A stretch of 27,308 nt of DNA from SLAN01 sp964565375 (GCA_964565375.1 CAZMEV010000037.1:1-27308), one strand, 5' to 3'. Positions 7,225-15,966 are shown, numbered from the stretch's first letter. Numbers and translations are program-made. The notes: generated by a model from the letters alone, not told the origin.

Positions 7225-8196
7225 TCAGTCAACACGCATATCGGCAACAAGATCTTCGTGCTCTCTGTGCCATGCCACGGTTCGTGCCAGCCCTTCATCG
7301 ACATCCACTACAGGGCTCCAGTCCAGCAGCCGGCCAGCTTTGGAAATATCCGCCCAGGTGCTCTTCATATCTGCCGCCACCGGATCCCGGTAATCGATAC
7401 GGGCATTCCGTCCGATAAGCGTTTCCATTTTTTCGATAATGGTGCGGACACTGATCGGGTTTCGCCCGCCGCCGAGATTAATTACTTCATAGCCGAGCGG
7501 TTTGAGCGCACGAACCGTTCCGTCGGCAATATCGTCGACGTAGGTAAAGTCCCGGCTCGCGCTGCCGTCGCCGTAAAGCGTAAGCGGTGTTCCTTCGCTG
7601 ATCCATTTTACGAAGCGAAACGGCATCATGTCCGGTCGTCCGGCTGGACCGAAGACAGTGAAATAGCGAAGAACCGAAACATCGATATTAAACAGATAGT
7701 GATAGCTGTAGGCCAGCGCCTCAGCCGCTTTTTTGCTCGCTGCATAGGGAGAAATCGGCGTATTCACGGGCAACGATTCTACAAACGGCATGTCGCTTCC
7801 CGCGTAAAGGCTTGAGGTCGAGGCAAGTACCAGTTTGTGCACATTATGGCGCCGCATTGCCTCGAGCAGATTCAGCGTGCCGTCGGCGTTGGTGCTCATA
7901 TAGACAAACGGATTCTCGATACTTGCACGGACCCCGGCGCGTGCCGCCAGATTTATGACCGCGTCCGGGCACTGCGAGTCAAAAAGCGACTCCACAAACG
8001 CGTAGTCCTCTATATCGCCGCGTACGAGCGTACACCCATCGTTGTCACGAAAGGCTTCTGTCCGATGCTCTTTAAGTCGCGGATCGTAGTAATCGTTGAA
8101 ATTGTCGACCGCGGTGAGCGTATGTCCATCTTCAAGGAGACGTGCGGCGGTTCGCGCGCCCACAAACCCGGCGGCCCCGGTTAAAAGCACATGCAT
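7225..8196 (-). CDS. NAD-dependent sugar-nucleotide epimerase (UDP-glucuronate 4-epimerase-like)
   Basis: A 323-aa extended short-chain dehydrogenase/reductase. The N-terminal Rossmann motif is TGAAGFVG (about 6-13), followed by DNFNDYYDPRLK (31-42), characteristic of UDP-glucuronate 4-epimerases. The catalytic pair is Y151 and K155 in SPYAASKKAAE, with the serines of LASTSSLY (about 125-131). The likely role is supplying UDP-galacturonate or a related sugar for envelope polysaccharide; the exact substrate is inferred. I used the ATG at 8196 (MHVLLTGAAG), since 20 additional upstream residues would precede the Rossmann strand and overlap the promoter. There is no Shine-Dalgarno, and a -10 element ends 8 nt before the ATG, suggesting a leaderless transcript. 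Confidence 0.85.
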   Translation of the reverse strand: MHVLLTGAAGFVGARTAARLLEDGHTLTAVDNFNDYYDPRLKEHRTEAFRDNDGCTLVRGDIEDYAFVESLFDSQCPDAVINLAARAGVRASIENPFVYMSTNADGTLNLLEAMRRHNVHKLVLASTSSLYAGSDMPFVESLPVNTPISPYAASKKAAEALAYSYHYLFNIDVSVLRYFTVFGPAGRPDMMPFRFVKWISEGTPLTLYGDGSASRDFTYVDDIADGTVRALKPLGYEVINLGGGRNPISVRTIIEKMETLIGRNARIDYRDPVAADMKSTWADISKAGRLLDWSPVVDVDEGLARTVAWHREHEDLVADMRVD

Positions 8197-8204
8197 GGGC
8201 AGGG

Positions 8205-8233
8205 ATTGTACGCGAGCCGCACGTACACGCCAA
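8205..8233 (-). promoter_or_regulatory. Promoter of the epimerase-antiporter unit
   Basis: On the minus strand TTGGCG (8233-8228), a 17-bp spacer and TACAAT (8210-8205) form a good sigma70 promoter. Only 8 nt separate the -10 from the ATG at 8196, so the expected 5' end is at, or one base before, the start codon. Confidence 0.55.
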
Positions 8234-8282
8234 GTAGTCGTTCGCGCGAGCGCCACGCGACCCGCCGTCTACGGAGCAAGTG

Positions 8283-8894
8283 CTACGGGACAAGCCAGGA
8301 AGCTTCGGAAACAGTATGATTCGCAATCCGGAAATGAGCTCTCCGGTGTCCCCCTGACGCGAGTTCAAGTGTTTCAATTGAACTGACCTGAAGCACAATA
8401 ACAGCGAAATTGTCTCTGCCGCTTTCGCTTTCCGTCTGCAGCGGATGCTGCTTCTCAAGTCTCGGAGGCAATCCGGACACGGGAACATCCGCCTCGGTTC
8501 CCGGCGATGGATCGCAGAGATAGCACCGACGCGCATTCAAGTCCGCATCGTGCCAGCGGCGATCGGCAAGCTCGGAATCGGTTTCCACCCGGGCATGCGC
8601 ATGAATGCGAACCTGTAACCGGGCCTGGGGGTCGAAACACAACCAGCCAACAGTCGGGAACTCCTTGATACGGGCAACTTTCGGACTGCGGGCATCGGTG
8701 TGGGTAAGCAGTCGTGTACACGAACGATTCGCTTCTCGCAGCACCATTGAACAGCAGTCGGCCCCGGGTAAGCCTCTTGAATCCGGAGAAACTGTAGCAA
8801 GAGTTCCTATATGAAACGGGTGCCGGCTTCGCCTCGCACCCTCGGCAAGTTCGTCCCAGGCCTTCGCGTAGAGGTCCTGCAGCTGTCTATCCAC
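8283..8894 (-). CDS. Pyridoxamine 5'-phosphate oxidase-like FMN-binding protein
   Basis: A 203-aa cytoplasmic protein resembling the PNPOx-like split-barrel flavoproteins. Supporting segments are HIGTLATVSPDSRGLPGADCCSMVLRE near the N-terminus, LLTHTDARSPKVARIKEFPTVGWLCFD in the middle, and a C-terminal WLVP ending. The subgroup is closer to FMN-binding PNPOx-like proteins of unknown substrate than to PdxH itself, so PLP synthesis should not be assumed. The start is GTG at 8894, 43 nt after the zwf stop. There is no Shine-Dalgarno, but a promoter ends 6 nt before the GTG. The start codon lies within a DnaA-box-like CTATCCACA (plus strand), probably by chance. Confidence 0.72.
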   Translation of the reverse strand: MDRQLQDLYAKAWDELAEGARRSRHPFHIGTLATVSPDSRGLPGADCCSMVLREANRSCTRLLTHTDARSPKVARIKEFPTVGWLCFDPQARLQVRIHAHARVETDSELADRRWHDADLNARRCYLCDPSPGTEADVPVSGLPPRLEKQHPLQTESESGRDNFAVIVLQVSSIETLELASGGHRRAHFRIANHTVSEASWLVP

Positions 8895-8900
8895 AGCGAT

Positions 8901-8929
8901 AAGATATGGCCGGATTCAGTCACAGGCAA
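8901..8929 (-). promoter_or_regulatory. Promoter of the PNPOx-like gene
   Basis: On the minus strand TTGCCT (8929-8924), a 17-bp spacer and TATCTT (8906-8901) lie within the 43-nt gap after zwf. The -10 ends 6 nt from the GTG start, so the transcript should be leaderless. Confidence 0.45.
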
Positions 8930-8937
8930 GCTGTCTG

Positions 8938-10467
8938 TTATTCGGTTATCTCGATACATCCGCCGTCGTCGCTCTGGCCGGCACACCACAGTCTCCACCG
9001 GTGCCCCTCGCGCGCAAGCATTTCCGCTGCTTCTACAGGCCCCCAGCTTCGCTTCTCGTAAAACGATAAGGGCAGCGGGCACAGGTCCTCGGGCAATCCG
9101 GCAAATTCGCTCGGCTCGCGTTCCCAGGCCTGAAGCAGCGGGTCAATAATTCGCCACGAAGATGCAATGCCGTCACTTCGTGCGAACAGCGATACGTCGC
9201 CGTTAATGGCATCGACAAGCAGCCGTTCATACGCATCGGGAATCGGGTTGTCGGGAAAAGCGGTTCGATAGTCGAAGGTCATATCAACAGGCCGTGAAGA
9301 GCCTCCCCCGTCCGGCACCTTGACCTGGTATCTGAAGTGAGTACCTTCCCGCGGCTGGATACAGATCGAGATCGAGTTCGGTTCGTATCCTTCGAGTGCC
9401 GACACATTGAAGAGATTGCCCGGAGGGCGTTGAAAGTTGACCACAATTTCACTGGTTTTCGTACACAGCGCTTTGCCTGAACGCAGATAAAACGGCACTC
9501 CCTGCCATCGCCACGAGTTCACATAAAGCTTCATCGCCGCATACGTAGGAGTCTGTGAGTCCGAGGCAACACGGTCAGCTTCCCGATAGCCTCGGTACTG
9601 ACCGCGCACCGCGTCCCGAAGACCTACGGCCGGCACCGAGTTAAGCACTTTCACCCGCTCGTTTCTGATATCGTCGGGGCTCAGGGTAGCCGGCGGCTCC
9701 ATGGCGGTCAGAGCGAGAAGCTGCAGGAGGTGATTCTGGAACATGTCACGAACGACCCCGGAAGAGTCGTAGTAACCGGCACGAGTACCGACATCATCAG
9801 TCTCCGAAACGGTAATCTGAACGTTTTCCACATACCGGCGATTCCAGATCGGCTCAAAAATCGTGTTCGCGAAACGCAGAAACAGAATGTTCTGTGCTGT
9901 CTCTTTGCCAAGATAGTGATCGATGCGGAACACCTGATGCTCATTGAACGCACTGTGGACAACCGCGTCGAGTTGCTCGGCGGACCGTCCGTCGCTGCCG
10001 AAGGGCTTTTCGATAACAATCCGGCGTTCACCGTGTTCCTCGGATGCAAGGCCGAAGTCACGAAGCGACTCGCAGATCGGCTCATAAAGCTCCGGCATCG
10101 TGGCAAGATAGTACAGTCGGGCACTGCCCGGCCGTTCGAGCGATGGCAGGCTTTCAACGAGATTGCGGTATTCGCTGCTGTCGTCGAGATTACCGCGCAC
10201 GTAATGAATCAGCGAGGCAAACTCCAGCCAAGTGTCCTCTGAGAAGCTTTCCGGGGAAAACTCCTGAATTCCGCTCTTCGCCTGTTCCCGAAAGTACTCG
10301 TCACTCCAGTCACGTCGCGCAAATCCGACAACAGCCTGAAGATGGTTCAGTCTGCCCTTTCGATAGTTATTGTATAGCGCCGGCATCAGCTTGCGGCGGG
10401 TGAGATCGCCGGTCGCACCAAAAATTACAACCGTAAAGGGGCGATTCTGCTCAACAGTTTCACTCAT
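8938..10467 (-). CDS. zwf: Glucose-6-phosphate 1-dehydrogenase
   Basis: A 509-aa cytosolic enzyme oxidising glucose 6-phosphate to 6-phosphogluconolactone with NAD(P)+, the entry to the oxidative pentose phosphate pathway. The coenzyme motif GATGDLTRRKL is at about 17-27. The active-site signature RIDHYLGKE is at 181-189, with H184 in the substrate site. Length is normal for bacterial G6PD. The ATG at 10467 overlaps the stop of the upstream lipoprotein gene (ATGA), with GGAG about 6 nt upstream in the end of that gene, so translation is coupled. 6-phosphogluconolactonase and 6-phosphogluconate dehydrogenase genes are not in this window. Confidence 0.95.
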   Translation of the reverse strand: MSETVEQNRPFTVVIFGATGDLTRRKLMPALYNNYRKGRLNHLQAVVGFARRDWSDEYFREQAKSGIQEFSPESFSEDTWLEFASLIHYVRGNLDDSSEYRNLVESLPSLERPGSARLYYLATMPELYEPICESLRDFGLASEEHGERRIVIEKPFGSDGRSAEQLDAVVHSAFNEHQVFRIDHYLGKETAQNILFLRFANTIFEPIWNRRYVENVQITVSETDDVGTRAGYYDSSGVVRDMFQNHLLQLLALTAMEPPATLSPDDIRNERVKVLNSVPAVGLRDAVRGQYRGYREADRVASDSQTPTYAAMKLYVNSWRWQGVPFYLRSGKALCTKTSEIVVNFQRPPGNLFNVSALEGYEPNSISICIQPREGTHFRYQVKVPDGGGSSRPVDMTFDYRTAFPDNPIPDAYERLLVDAINGDVSLFARSDGIASSWRIIDPLLQAWEREPSEFAGLPEDLCPLPLSFYEKRSWGPVEAAEMLAREGHRWRLWCAGQSDDGGCIEITE

Positions 10468-11813
10468 AAGTCTCCAGTATCATAACGGTACGTCTCAAGA
10501 AGTATCGGGACAATAGTGTCTACGCGATATGCAAGCCTCGACGGCAAAGATGAGACCTCCTCGCGCACCGATAGAAGGGTTTCGGCATGCTCGTCCACGA
10601 CAGACTCCTCTTCATAGAGCATTGCATGCAGCAGACGCACAAATGCTGCTTCGACGCGCACGACAGGCTCAGCAGAACTGTCGCGGATCAGACTGTCGAC
10701 GAGCATCGGCACGTTCAGCGATTCGGTGGAAACAGCCGACTCAACGAGGCGATTAGCGAGACGGACACGTTCGGCTGCTGCCTCGGGAATGTCAACAGGC
10801 TCGGCTCCGCGTTCGAGCGCCGCGAGTGTCTCCGTTGTAAACGGTCTGCTGACGTCTATCACAGGCGGGGGCTCTTCCACAAACTCTTCCGGAACAACAT
10901 CCGGTGCATCGATCATCGCCGCAGCATCGAGAAGTTCCAGAAGTGTCGGCTGGTCTGCCTCGTGTATGCCGTCGGTTCGGTCTGTGTCGTCGGCCTGCTC
11001 TGTGCGGTCGGTCAAGTCTGTGTCGTCCGGGCGGTCGGTGCGGTCCCTCTCGTCGGTCTGCTCCGGAACATCGGTCTGCCCCGTCCGGTCCGTCTGCGCG
11101 TCGTCCGCGCGCTCCTGCTGAGATTCATGCGGCATCGCCTCACCGAGGGTTCGCCCGGCCAGCCGTGGTGTGTAGGCCGGTGAAGTCTCCCGGACGATAC
11201 CGTCCTCACCGAGGTGATAGACCCACGAAATATTGACCGTCATATCGACAAAGCGTCCATACGACCGTGTTGCGATACGGTCACCGTCACGAAGCACACT
11301 CGATTGTATGAACACTGTTCGTGCAGTGTCATCCGGCACAGTCCCGGCCGGCGGATTGACCCCGAGAAGCAGATACAACGGTTCGCCGGATGTAAAATAG
11401 TCACTCACCGCAACCGCACGAAATGTACCTTGTCCCTGCCTGGGAACGCCCCGGAAGATCGCGTCGTGCAGGTCACGTCGCTGCTCCGCACTCATCTCAT
11501 CTGCAAGTTCAAGCGCTTCGATAATGGAGGCAAACACGGTCGCCCGCGAAAAGTCGTTAAACCGCAACACGTCATCCGAATTGAAGTCACCCGAGCTGTA
11601 CGTTACTACTTCAAAGGACGGCAGATCCCTGGGATCGGTAATTGCCTCGTCCGGAGCATCTCTGTCGGTCTCCGGGTCGTCCGCGCCCGGATCCCGAGGC
11701 TGCACGGTAATATCGCGTTCAATATCCACAGGATCGGGGTCCGCAGTTTCGGGAGGGGTGGCGCAACCCGCGGCCAGGAGAATGATCGCGGAGAAGAAAA
11801 AGAGAACTTTCAT
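10464..11813 (-). CDS. Putative lipoprotein with Thr/Asp-rich low-complexity segment, unknown function
   Basis: A 449-aa protein I cannot assign to a known family. The N-terminus is a lipoprotein signal peptide with lipobox LAAGC (C17), so it should be lipid-anchored at the cell envelope. Next comes an acidic Pro/Asp linker (about 18-65). A globular part (about 65-230) contains EQRRDLHDAIFRGVP and several predicted beta segments. From about 235 to 282 there is a low-complexity tract of repeated TD, DRTD and QTD units. The rest (about 285-449) looks helical. CGGAG lies 5-6 nt before the ATG, and the gene follows the fxsA stop by 9 nt. It is coupled to zwf by a 4-nt ATGA overlap. A peptidoglycan or outer-membrane-associated role is only a guess. 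Confidence 0.75.
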   Translation of the reverse strand: MKVLFFFSAIILLAAGCATPPETADPDPVDIERDITVQPRDPGADDPETDRDAPDEAITDPRDLPSFEVVTYSSGDFNSDDVLRFNDFSRATVFASIIEALELADEMSAEQRRDLHDAIFRGVPRQGQGTFRAVAVSDYFTSGEPLYLLLGVNPPAGTVPDDTARTVFIQSSVLRDGDRIATRSYGRFVDMTVNISWVYHLGEDGIVRETSPAYTPRLAGRTLGEAMPHESQQERADDAQTDRTGQTDVPEQTDERDRTDRPDDTDLTDRTEQADDTDRTDGIHEADQPTLLELLDAAAMIDAPDVVPEEFVEEPPPVIDVSRPFTTETLAALERGAEPVDIPEAAAERVRLANRLVESAVSTESLNVPMLVDSLIRDSSAEPVVRVEAAFVRLLHAMLYEEESVVDEHAETLLSVREEVSSLPSRLAYRVDTIVPILLETYRYDTGDL

Positions 11814-11822
11814 GGCGCTCCG

Positions 11823-12257
11823 TCAGTCGTCCGGATGGGATTCAACCTTGTATTCAGTCCGAATTGTCTGCGCATGCATGCCCGACTGGCTGCTCAGATT
11901 CATATGACGGAATCGTCGCTTGAGGAACTCGCGAATCGGAAGGCGGGTAATGGGAATAAGCATGAGAAAGCCCAGAACGTCGGTTATAATTCCCGGTGTG
12001 AGCAACGTAACACCGGAGGCGAGAATAAGCACCGCGTCGATAAGCTCATTCCCCGGGAAGCGTCCGAGATTCATTTCACGATGTATCTTTCCCCACACCG
12101 CAAAGCCCTGCATCCGGGCCAGGCTCGCTCCTACAGCTCCGGTAAGCACCACAAGCAGCACCGTCGGCCCGGCGCCAATCGCCTGGCCAACAAGAATAAG
12201 GAGATACAGTTCGATAAGCGGAACTACTGTAAACAGCAGCAGGAGTTTGCCAAACAT
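11823..12257 (-). CDS. fxsA: FxsA family membrane protein
   Basis: A 144-aa membrane protein of the FxsA family, named for suppression of phage T7 exclusion by the F plasmid in E. coli; its cellular role is unclear. Recognisable features are VPLIELYLLILVGQAIGAGPTVLLVVLTGAVGASLARMQG near the N-terminus, EMNLGRFPGNELIDAVLILASGVTLLTPGIITDVLGFLML in the middle, and a hydrophilic C-terminal tail. The ATG at 12257 (MFGKLLLL) fits the family; an upstream in-frame start would add only six residues. It begins 33 nt after the previous gene's stop, and that gap holds an inverted repeat (GGCGA/TCGCC) with no T-run. The lipoprotein gene follows after 9 nt. Confidence 0.85.
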   Translation of the reverse strand: MFGKLLLLFTVVPLIELYLLILVGQAIGAGPTVLLVVLTGAVGASLARMQGFAVWGKIHREMNLGRFPGNELIDAVLILASGVTLLTPGIITDVLGFLMLIPITRLPIREFLKRRFRHMNLSSQSGMHAQTIRTEYKVESHPDD

Positions 12258-12290
12258 ACTGAAAGTGTAGCACAAGTACGGCGAAGTCGC

Positions 12291-13160
12291 CTACTCAATC
12301 TCTTCGGCGGCGGTCCGTCTCGCCTCGTGATACCATGACAGCCAGATCACAAGCGCCGCGCTGCGAATCGCCGCCGAAACAACCCGTGCCACCTCCGTAA
12401 GCGCCGGCTCACCCCCGGTCAATCCTTCGACAAGCAGCTCGGGAATCCAGAACAGGTACACAAGGGCCGTCATGCCGACTACAACAAGCCGGCGCTCGCG
12501 GAATACCGCCAATCCCCGTCGCACCCCCTGCCGTACACCATCGCCATGCTGCAGTACCGTTTCGATTGAAACCGCATAGCGGATGCGCAGCAGAACAAGA
12601 ACCACCGCAAGCGTGGCCGGGGCGACATATGCGGAGTAGAGGGCCACGCCGTCGACCCGGGAAGCGGGAAGAATCATAAGGCCAAGCAGCACCAGCACGA
12701 CCACAGCAAATGCCGCCATAACCAGCCCGACGTAGAGAAGCATACCGGCGTATCGCAGGATAAGACGCGAAGCGTCGCGCTGCGCATCCGGATCGTGCTG
12801 CATCTGCCCGGTGTCGTCCGGGTTCGCGGAACTCTCCCGGGAATTCCCGGCGGCATTACTACCACTTCCTGAAAGATCCGGCCGCACTCCGGCAAAACGG
12901 GCAAAAGAAAGGCGGATTCCGGCGGATGCAAGAAACCATACTATCCCGCTGCCGAGCAGCCACACCAACAGACCTCCGCTCACCTCTGCCTCGCCGGGCT
13001 CCGGCAACGACAAAAGGAGTGGATGCGGCAACACGTACCAGGCTGCAGTCACCACCACAAGAATCAGCCAGGAATCGGTTATATAGCGCCGGGCATTACC
13101 GAATACACGCTGCCAGTCAAACTCGCCTTCCTTGAGTATCTGTTCGACAGATCGTGACAT
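12291..13160 (-). CDS. Polytopic membrane protein, unknown function
   Basis: A 289-aa protein without a recognised family. A short hydrophilic N-terminus (VEQILKEGEFDWQRVFGNARRYITDS) is followed by about six hydrophobic segments (roughly 30-50, 62-82, 134-165, 173-194, 225-245 and 262-280). A polar, Ser/Asp/Asn-rich loop lies between the second and third (about 92-130). Such proteins often act as accessory envelope components, but I see no catalytic motif. The ATG at 13160 lies 21 nt after the metK stop with no convincing Shine-Dalgarno or promoter, so it probably depends on the metK transcript. Confidence 0.7.
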   Translation of the reverse strand: MSRSVEQILKEGEFDWQRVFGNARRYITDSWLILVVVTAAWYVLPHPLLLSLPEPGEAEVSGGLLVWLLGSGIVWFLASAGIRLSFARFAGVRPDLSGSGSNAAGNSRESSANPDDTGQMQHDPDAQRDASRLILRYAGMLLYVGLVMAAFAVVVLVLLGLMILPASRVDGVALYSAYVAPATLAVVLVLLRIRYAVSIETVLQHGDGVRQGVRRGLAVFRERRLVVVGMTALVYLFWIPELLVEGLTGGEPALTEVARVVSAAIRSAALVIWLSWYHEARRTAAEEIE

Positions 13161-13181
13161 AGTCAGCGGTCCATACCGGCC

Positions 13182-14342
13182 CTAAAGCGCACGCTTGAGT
13201 TCCTCGACGTGGTCGGTCTTCTCCCAGGGGAAATCGTCACGTCCAAAGTGTCCGTATACCGCAGTACGCTGGTAGATAGGCCGTTTCAGATCGAACGTGC
13301 GGACAATCCCGGCCGGAGTAAGATCAAATACCTGCCCGATGGCCTTCTCGATTCGCGCCTCGGCCACCTCACCGGTGCCGAACGTTTCAACCATCACGCT
13401 TACCGGGAAGGGAACCCCGATGGCATATGCAAGCTGCGCCTCACAGCGTTCGGCAAGACCAGCCGCCACAATATTCTTGGCCACATACCGGGCCATATAG
13501 GCAGCCGAGCGGTCGACCTTGCTCGGATCCTTACCGCTGAACGCACCTCCACCGTGTCGTCCCATACCGCCGTAGGTATCCACAATAATCTTTCGGCCGG
13601 TGAGGCCGGTGTCACCATGTGGTCCTCCGATTACGAACCTGCCGGTCGGATTGACGTAGTAGCGTGTATTCTCATCGATAAGGCCTGTCTTATCGAGTTC
13701 CGGGGCAATAACCTGCTCTATGATCGTCGAGCGGATTTCATCGTAGGAGATGTCGTCGTTGTGCTGATGGCTTATTACCACCGCGTCTATCCGGCGCGGC
13801 TTGTGCCCCGCATATTCTACAGTCACCTGACTCTTGCTGTCCGGCCGCAACCAGTCCACCTGCCCGTTCTTCCGTAGCTCGGCGGCGCGCATCAGCAGCT
13901 TGTGTGAGTACATGACCGGCGCCGGCATGAGCTCCTCGGTTTCATTGCACGCATAACCGAACATCATTCCCTGGTCTCCGGCGCCCTGCTCGCCTTTATA
14001 TATACCTTCGCCGCTCACTCCCTGACTGATGTCGGGACTCTGAGCATGAATCGCGTTAAGCACATTCATACTCTCGTAATCGAGTCCGTATTCCGGTCTG
14101 TCGTAACCGATATCACGCGCCACCGTCCGTGCCACGTCCTGAACATCGACATAGGTCTCCGTCGTTATCTCCCCGCCGACAAGGACCAGCCCCGTTGTCG
14201 TGAAGGTTTCGCAGGCGACGCGACTTTCCGGGTCGTCGCGCAGACACGCGTCGAGCACAGCGTCGGAAACCTGGTCGGCAAGCTTGTCGGGGTGTCCCTC
14301 TCCGACCGATTCGGAGGTAAAAAGGTACTCTCTGTCCGTCAT
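13182..14342 (-). CDS. metK: S-adenosylmethionine synthetase
   Basis: A 386-aa cytosolic enzyme making S-adenosylmethionine from methionine and ATP, normally a homotetramer. Family signatures are present: GEGHPDK (14-20), the ATP-binding GAGDQG (120-125), and GGGAFSGKD (about 265-273) with DPSKVDRSAAYMARY after it. The ATG at 14342 gives the canonical N-terminus (MTDREYLFTSESVGEGHPDK) and is preceded by TTGGAG about 9 nt upstream. Extension to 14396 would add 18 residues encoded by a GC-rich structured leader and is unlikely. It sits directly downstream of the glycine cleavage operon, so methylene-tetrahydrofolate production and methyl-donor synthesis are neighbours. Confidence 0.96.
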   Translation of the reverse strand: MTDREYLFTSESVGEGHPDKLADQVSDAVLDACLRDDPESRVACETFTTTGLVLVGGEITTETYVDVQDVARTVARDIGYDRPEYGLDYESMNVLNAIHAQSPDISQGVSGEGIYKGEQGAGDQGMMFGYACNETEELMPAPVMYSHKLLMRAAELRKNGQVDWLRPDSKSQVTVEYAGHKPRRIDAVVISHQHNDDISYDEIRSTIIEQVIAPELDKTGLIDENTRYYVNPTGRFVIGGPHGDTGLTGRKIIVDTYGGMGRHGGGAFSGKDPSKVDRSAAYMARYVAKNIVAAGLAERCEAQLAYAIGVPFPVSVMVETFGTGEVAEARIEKAIGQVFDLTPAGIVRTFDLKRPIYQRTAVYGHFGRDDFPWEKTDHVEELKRAL

Positions 14343-14424
14343 ATCAATATCTCCAAGTTCGGGCGCCCGCTCGGGACAGCCCGGCGCCGGCGCCATAATT
14401 ATTTCAGTCAGTGTTATCTGTCGA
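14343..14424 (-). promoter_or_regulatory. metK promoter candidate and structured GC-rich leader
   Basis: TCGACA (14424-14419) and AATAAT (14403-14398) on the minus strand could be a promoter, though the spacer is only 15 bp; TAATTA with a 17-bp spacer is the alternative. The leader then carries three self-complementary blocks: palindrome 14383-14394, hairpin CGGG/CCCG at 14372-14383, and palindrome 14360-14369, followed by the Shine-Dalgarno. No SAM-riboswitch consensus was found. Confidence 0.35.
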
Positions 14425-14433
14425 AACGCAGGG

Positions 14434-15966
14434 TCATCCCTTGTAACAGAGCACAGGGTGGCGCGCAGCGGTTACTTCGTCGAGCCGGGACAGTGGTGTC
14501 ACAAACGGAGCCCCCTTCAGGACTTCCGGAAAGTTTCGCGCCTCGGAGGCAATAGCCAGGAGCGCCTCGGCAAACGCTTCAAGCGTCTCCCGGCTTTCTG
14601 TCTCGGTCGGCTCAAACATGAGCGCTTCCCGGATGATCAGCGGGAAATAGACTGTGGGAGGATGGTAGCCATAGTCAAGAATACGTTTCGCAATATCCAT
14701 GGTACGCACATCGCCGAACCCGCTTCCGGATGACACAAACTCATGCATACAGCTGCGTTTGAACTTCACCGGGTACTGCCCTTCAATAAGGTGTTTCAGG
14801 TAGTTGGCGTTAAGCACCGCGTTTTCCGCCACCCGTTTCATTCCTGAGCGACCATAGCGAAGCATGTAGGCATATGCCCGGACGAGCATTCCGAAGTTTC
14901 CGAAAAACGCCTTCATCCGGCCTATTGAGTGTCTCGGTGTTACAAGCTCGTAGCCACCGTCTTTCGATGTACGCGTCACCCGCGGGCCCGGCAGATATTC
15001 GGCGAGCACCTCTCCCGCGGCAACCGGCCCAGCTCCCGGACCCCCGCCCCCGTGGGGTGTGGAAAATGTCTTATGCAGATTGAAGTGCATTACATCAATA
15101 CCGAGATCCCCCGGGCGCACAATTCCGAGTATGGCGTTCATGTTCGCCCCGTCACCATAGACAAGCCCGCCACAGTCATGAACCGCTGCCGTCACTTCGA
15201 GAATATGCTCCTCAAACAGACCCGCAGTATTCGGATTGGTGATCATAAGTCCGGCAACGGTCCCGTCACACTCCCTGCGCAGCGCCTCGAGATCGACATT
15301 GCCGTTGGCATCGCTCGGCAGCTCTACCGCCTCGAACCCTGCCATGGTACACGTGGCCGGATTGGTTCCATGGGCGCTGTCGGGAACGAGAACCCGGCGC
15401 CGCTTCGTATCCCCGCGTAACTCGTGATACGCACGGATCATAAGAATCCCGGTAAGCTCGCCCTGCGCCCCGGCGGCCGGCTGAAAACTAGCCGCGCTGA
15501 ACCCGGCAATTTCCGTGAGCATCTGCTCGAGCCGATAAATAAGTTCAAGATTACCCTGCATACTTTCAATCGGCGCAAGCGGATGTGAATCCGCAAAGCC
15601 CTCGTACGCGGCAGCCTGTTCATTCATTTTCGGATTGTACTTCATCGTACAGCTTCCGAGCGGATAAAACGTCGTGTCGATCGCGTAGTTCTTCTGTGAG
15701 AGGCCGGTGTAGTGCCGTACCAGGTCGAGCTCGCTTACTTCAGGGAGATTCGGAGTCTCATCGCGTATGAGTGATTCGGTAAACCCGTAGCTCGGTACAT
15801 CACTCTGTGGTAGTACGACCGCCCGACGCCCCTGCTGGGATTTTTCGTGAATAAGGTTGATGCTTTCCCCAGTGCGAAGCTCACGGGTCGGGGCATGAAC
15901 ACTCCTCCCGCCGCCTCCGGTCGCGGCGCCGGAGTCTGTTTCATTCTGTGCATCGTAACCGGTCAT
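14434..15966 (-). CDS. gcvPB: Glycine dehydrogenase (decarboxylating) subunit 2, P-protein
   Basis: A 510-aa cytosolic subunit of the glycine cleavage P-protein, which decarboxylates glycine and passes the aminomethyl group to lipoyl-GcvH. This half carries the pyridoxal phosphate lysine, K299 in HFNLHKTFSTPHGGGGPGAGP. TNPNTAGLFEEHI and YGDGANMNAI also match the family. The first 30 or so residues (MTGYDAQNETDSGAATGGGG) are a polar extension before the conserved core. The ATG at 15966 overlaps the stop of a 13-codon mini-cistron (ATGA), with GGAGGAG upstream, inside a 38-bp duplication. It is the last gene of gcvT-gcvH-gcvPA-gcvPB. The split P-protein form is shared with many Gram-positives and Thermotogae. 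No lipoamide dehydrogenase gene is present. Confidence 0.95.
   Translation of the reverse strand: MTGYDAQNETDSGAATGGGGRSVHAPTRELRTGESINLIHEKSQQGRRAVVLPQSDVPSYGFTESLIRDETPNLPEVSELDLVRHYTGLSQKNYAIDTTFYPLGSCTMKYNPKMNEQAAAYEGFADSHPLAPIESMQGNLELIYRLEQMLTEIAGFSAASFQPAAGAQGELTGILMIRAYHELRGDTKRRRVLVPDSAHGTNPATCTMAGFEAVELPSDANGNVDLEALRRECDGTVAGLMITNPNTAGLFEEHILEVTAAVHDCGGLVYGDGANMNAILGIVRPGDLGIDVMHFNLHKTFSTPHGGGGPGAGPVAAGEVLAEYLPGPRVTRTSKDGGYELVTPRHSIGRMKAFFGNFGMLVRAYAYMLRYGRSGMKRVAENAVLNANYLKHLIEGQYPVKFKRSCMHEFVSSGSGFGDVRTMDIAKRILDYGYHPPTVYFPLIIREALMFEPTETESRETLEAFAEALLAIASEARNFPEVLKGAPFVTPLSRLDEVTAARHPVLCYKG

Noticed and set aside
8885..8893. DnaA box CTATCCACA between zwf and the PNPOx-like gene
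   Set aside because: It is a single site overlapping a start codon, with no neighbouring boxes and no AT-rich stretch; probably chance.
11214..12338. 374-codon open frame on the plus strand
   Set aside because: It is antisense to the lipoprotein and fxsA genes, both of which have good starts, a lipobox or family motifs. The translation is low-complexity and basic with no recognisable domain.
14343..14433. SAM riboswitch upstream of metK
   Set aside because: The leader is too short and lacks the conserved SAM-I, SAM-II or SAM-III sequence blocks. Only simple GC-rich palindromes are present.
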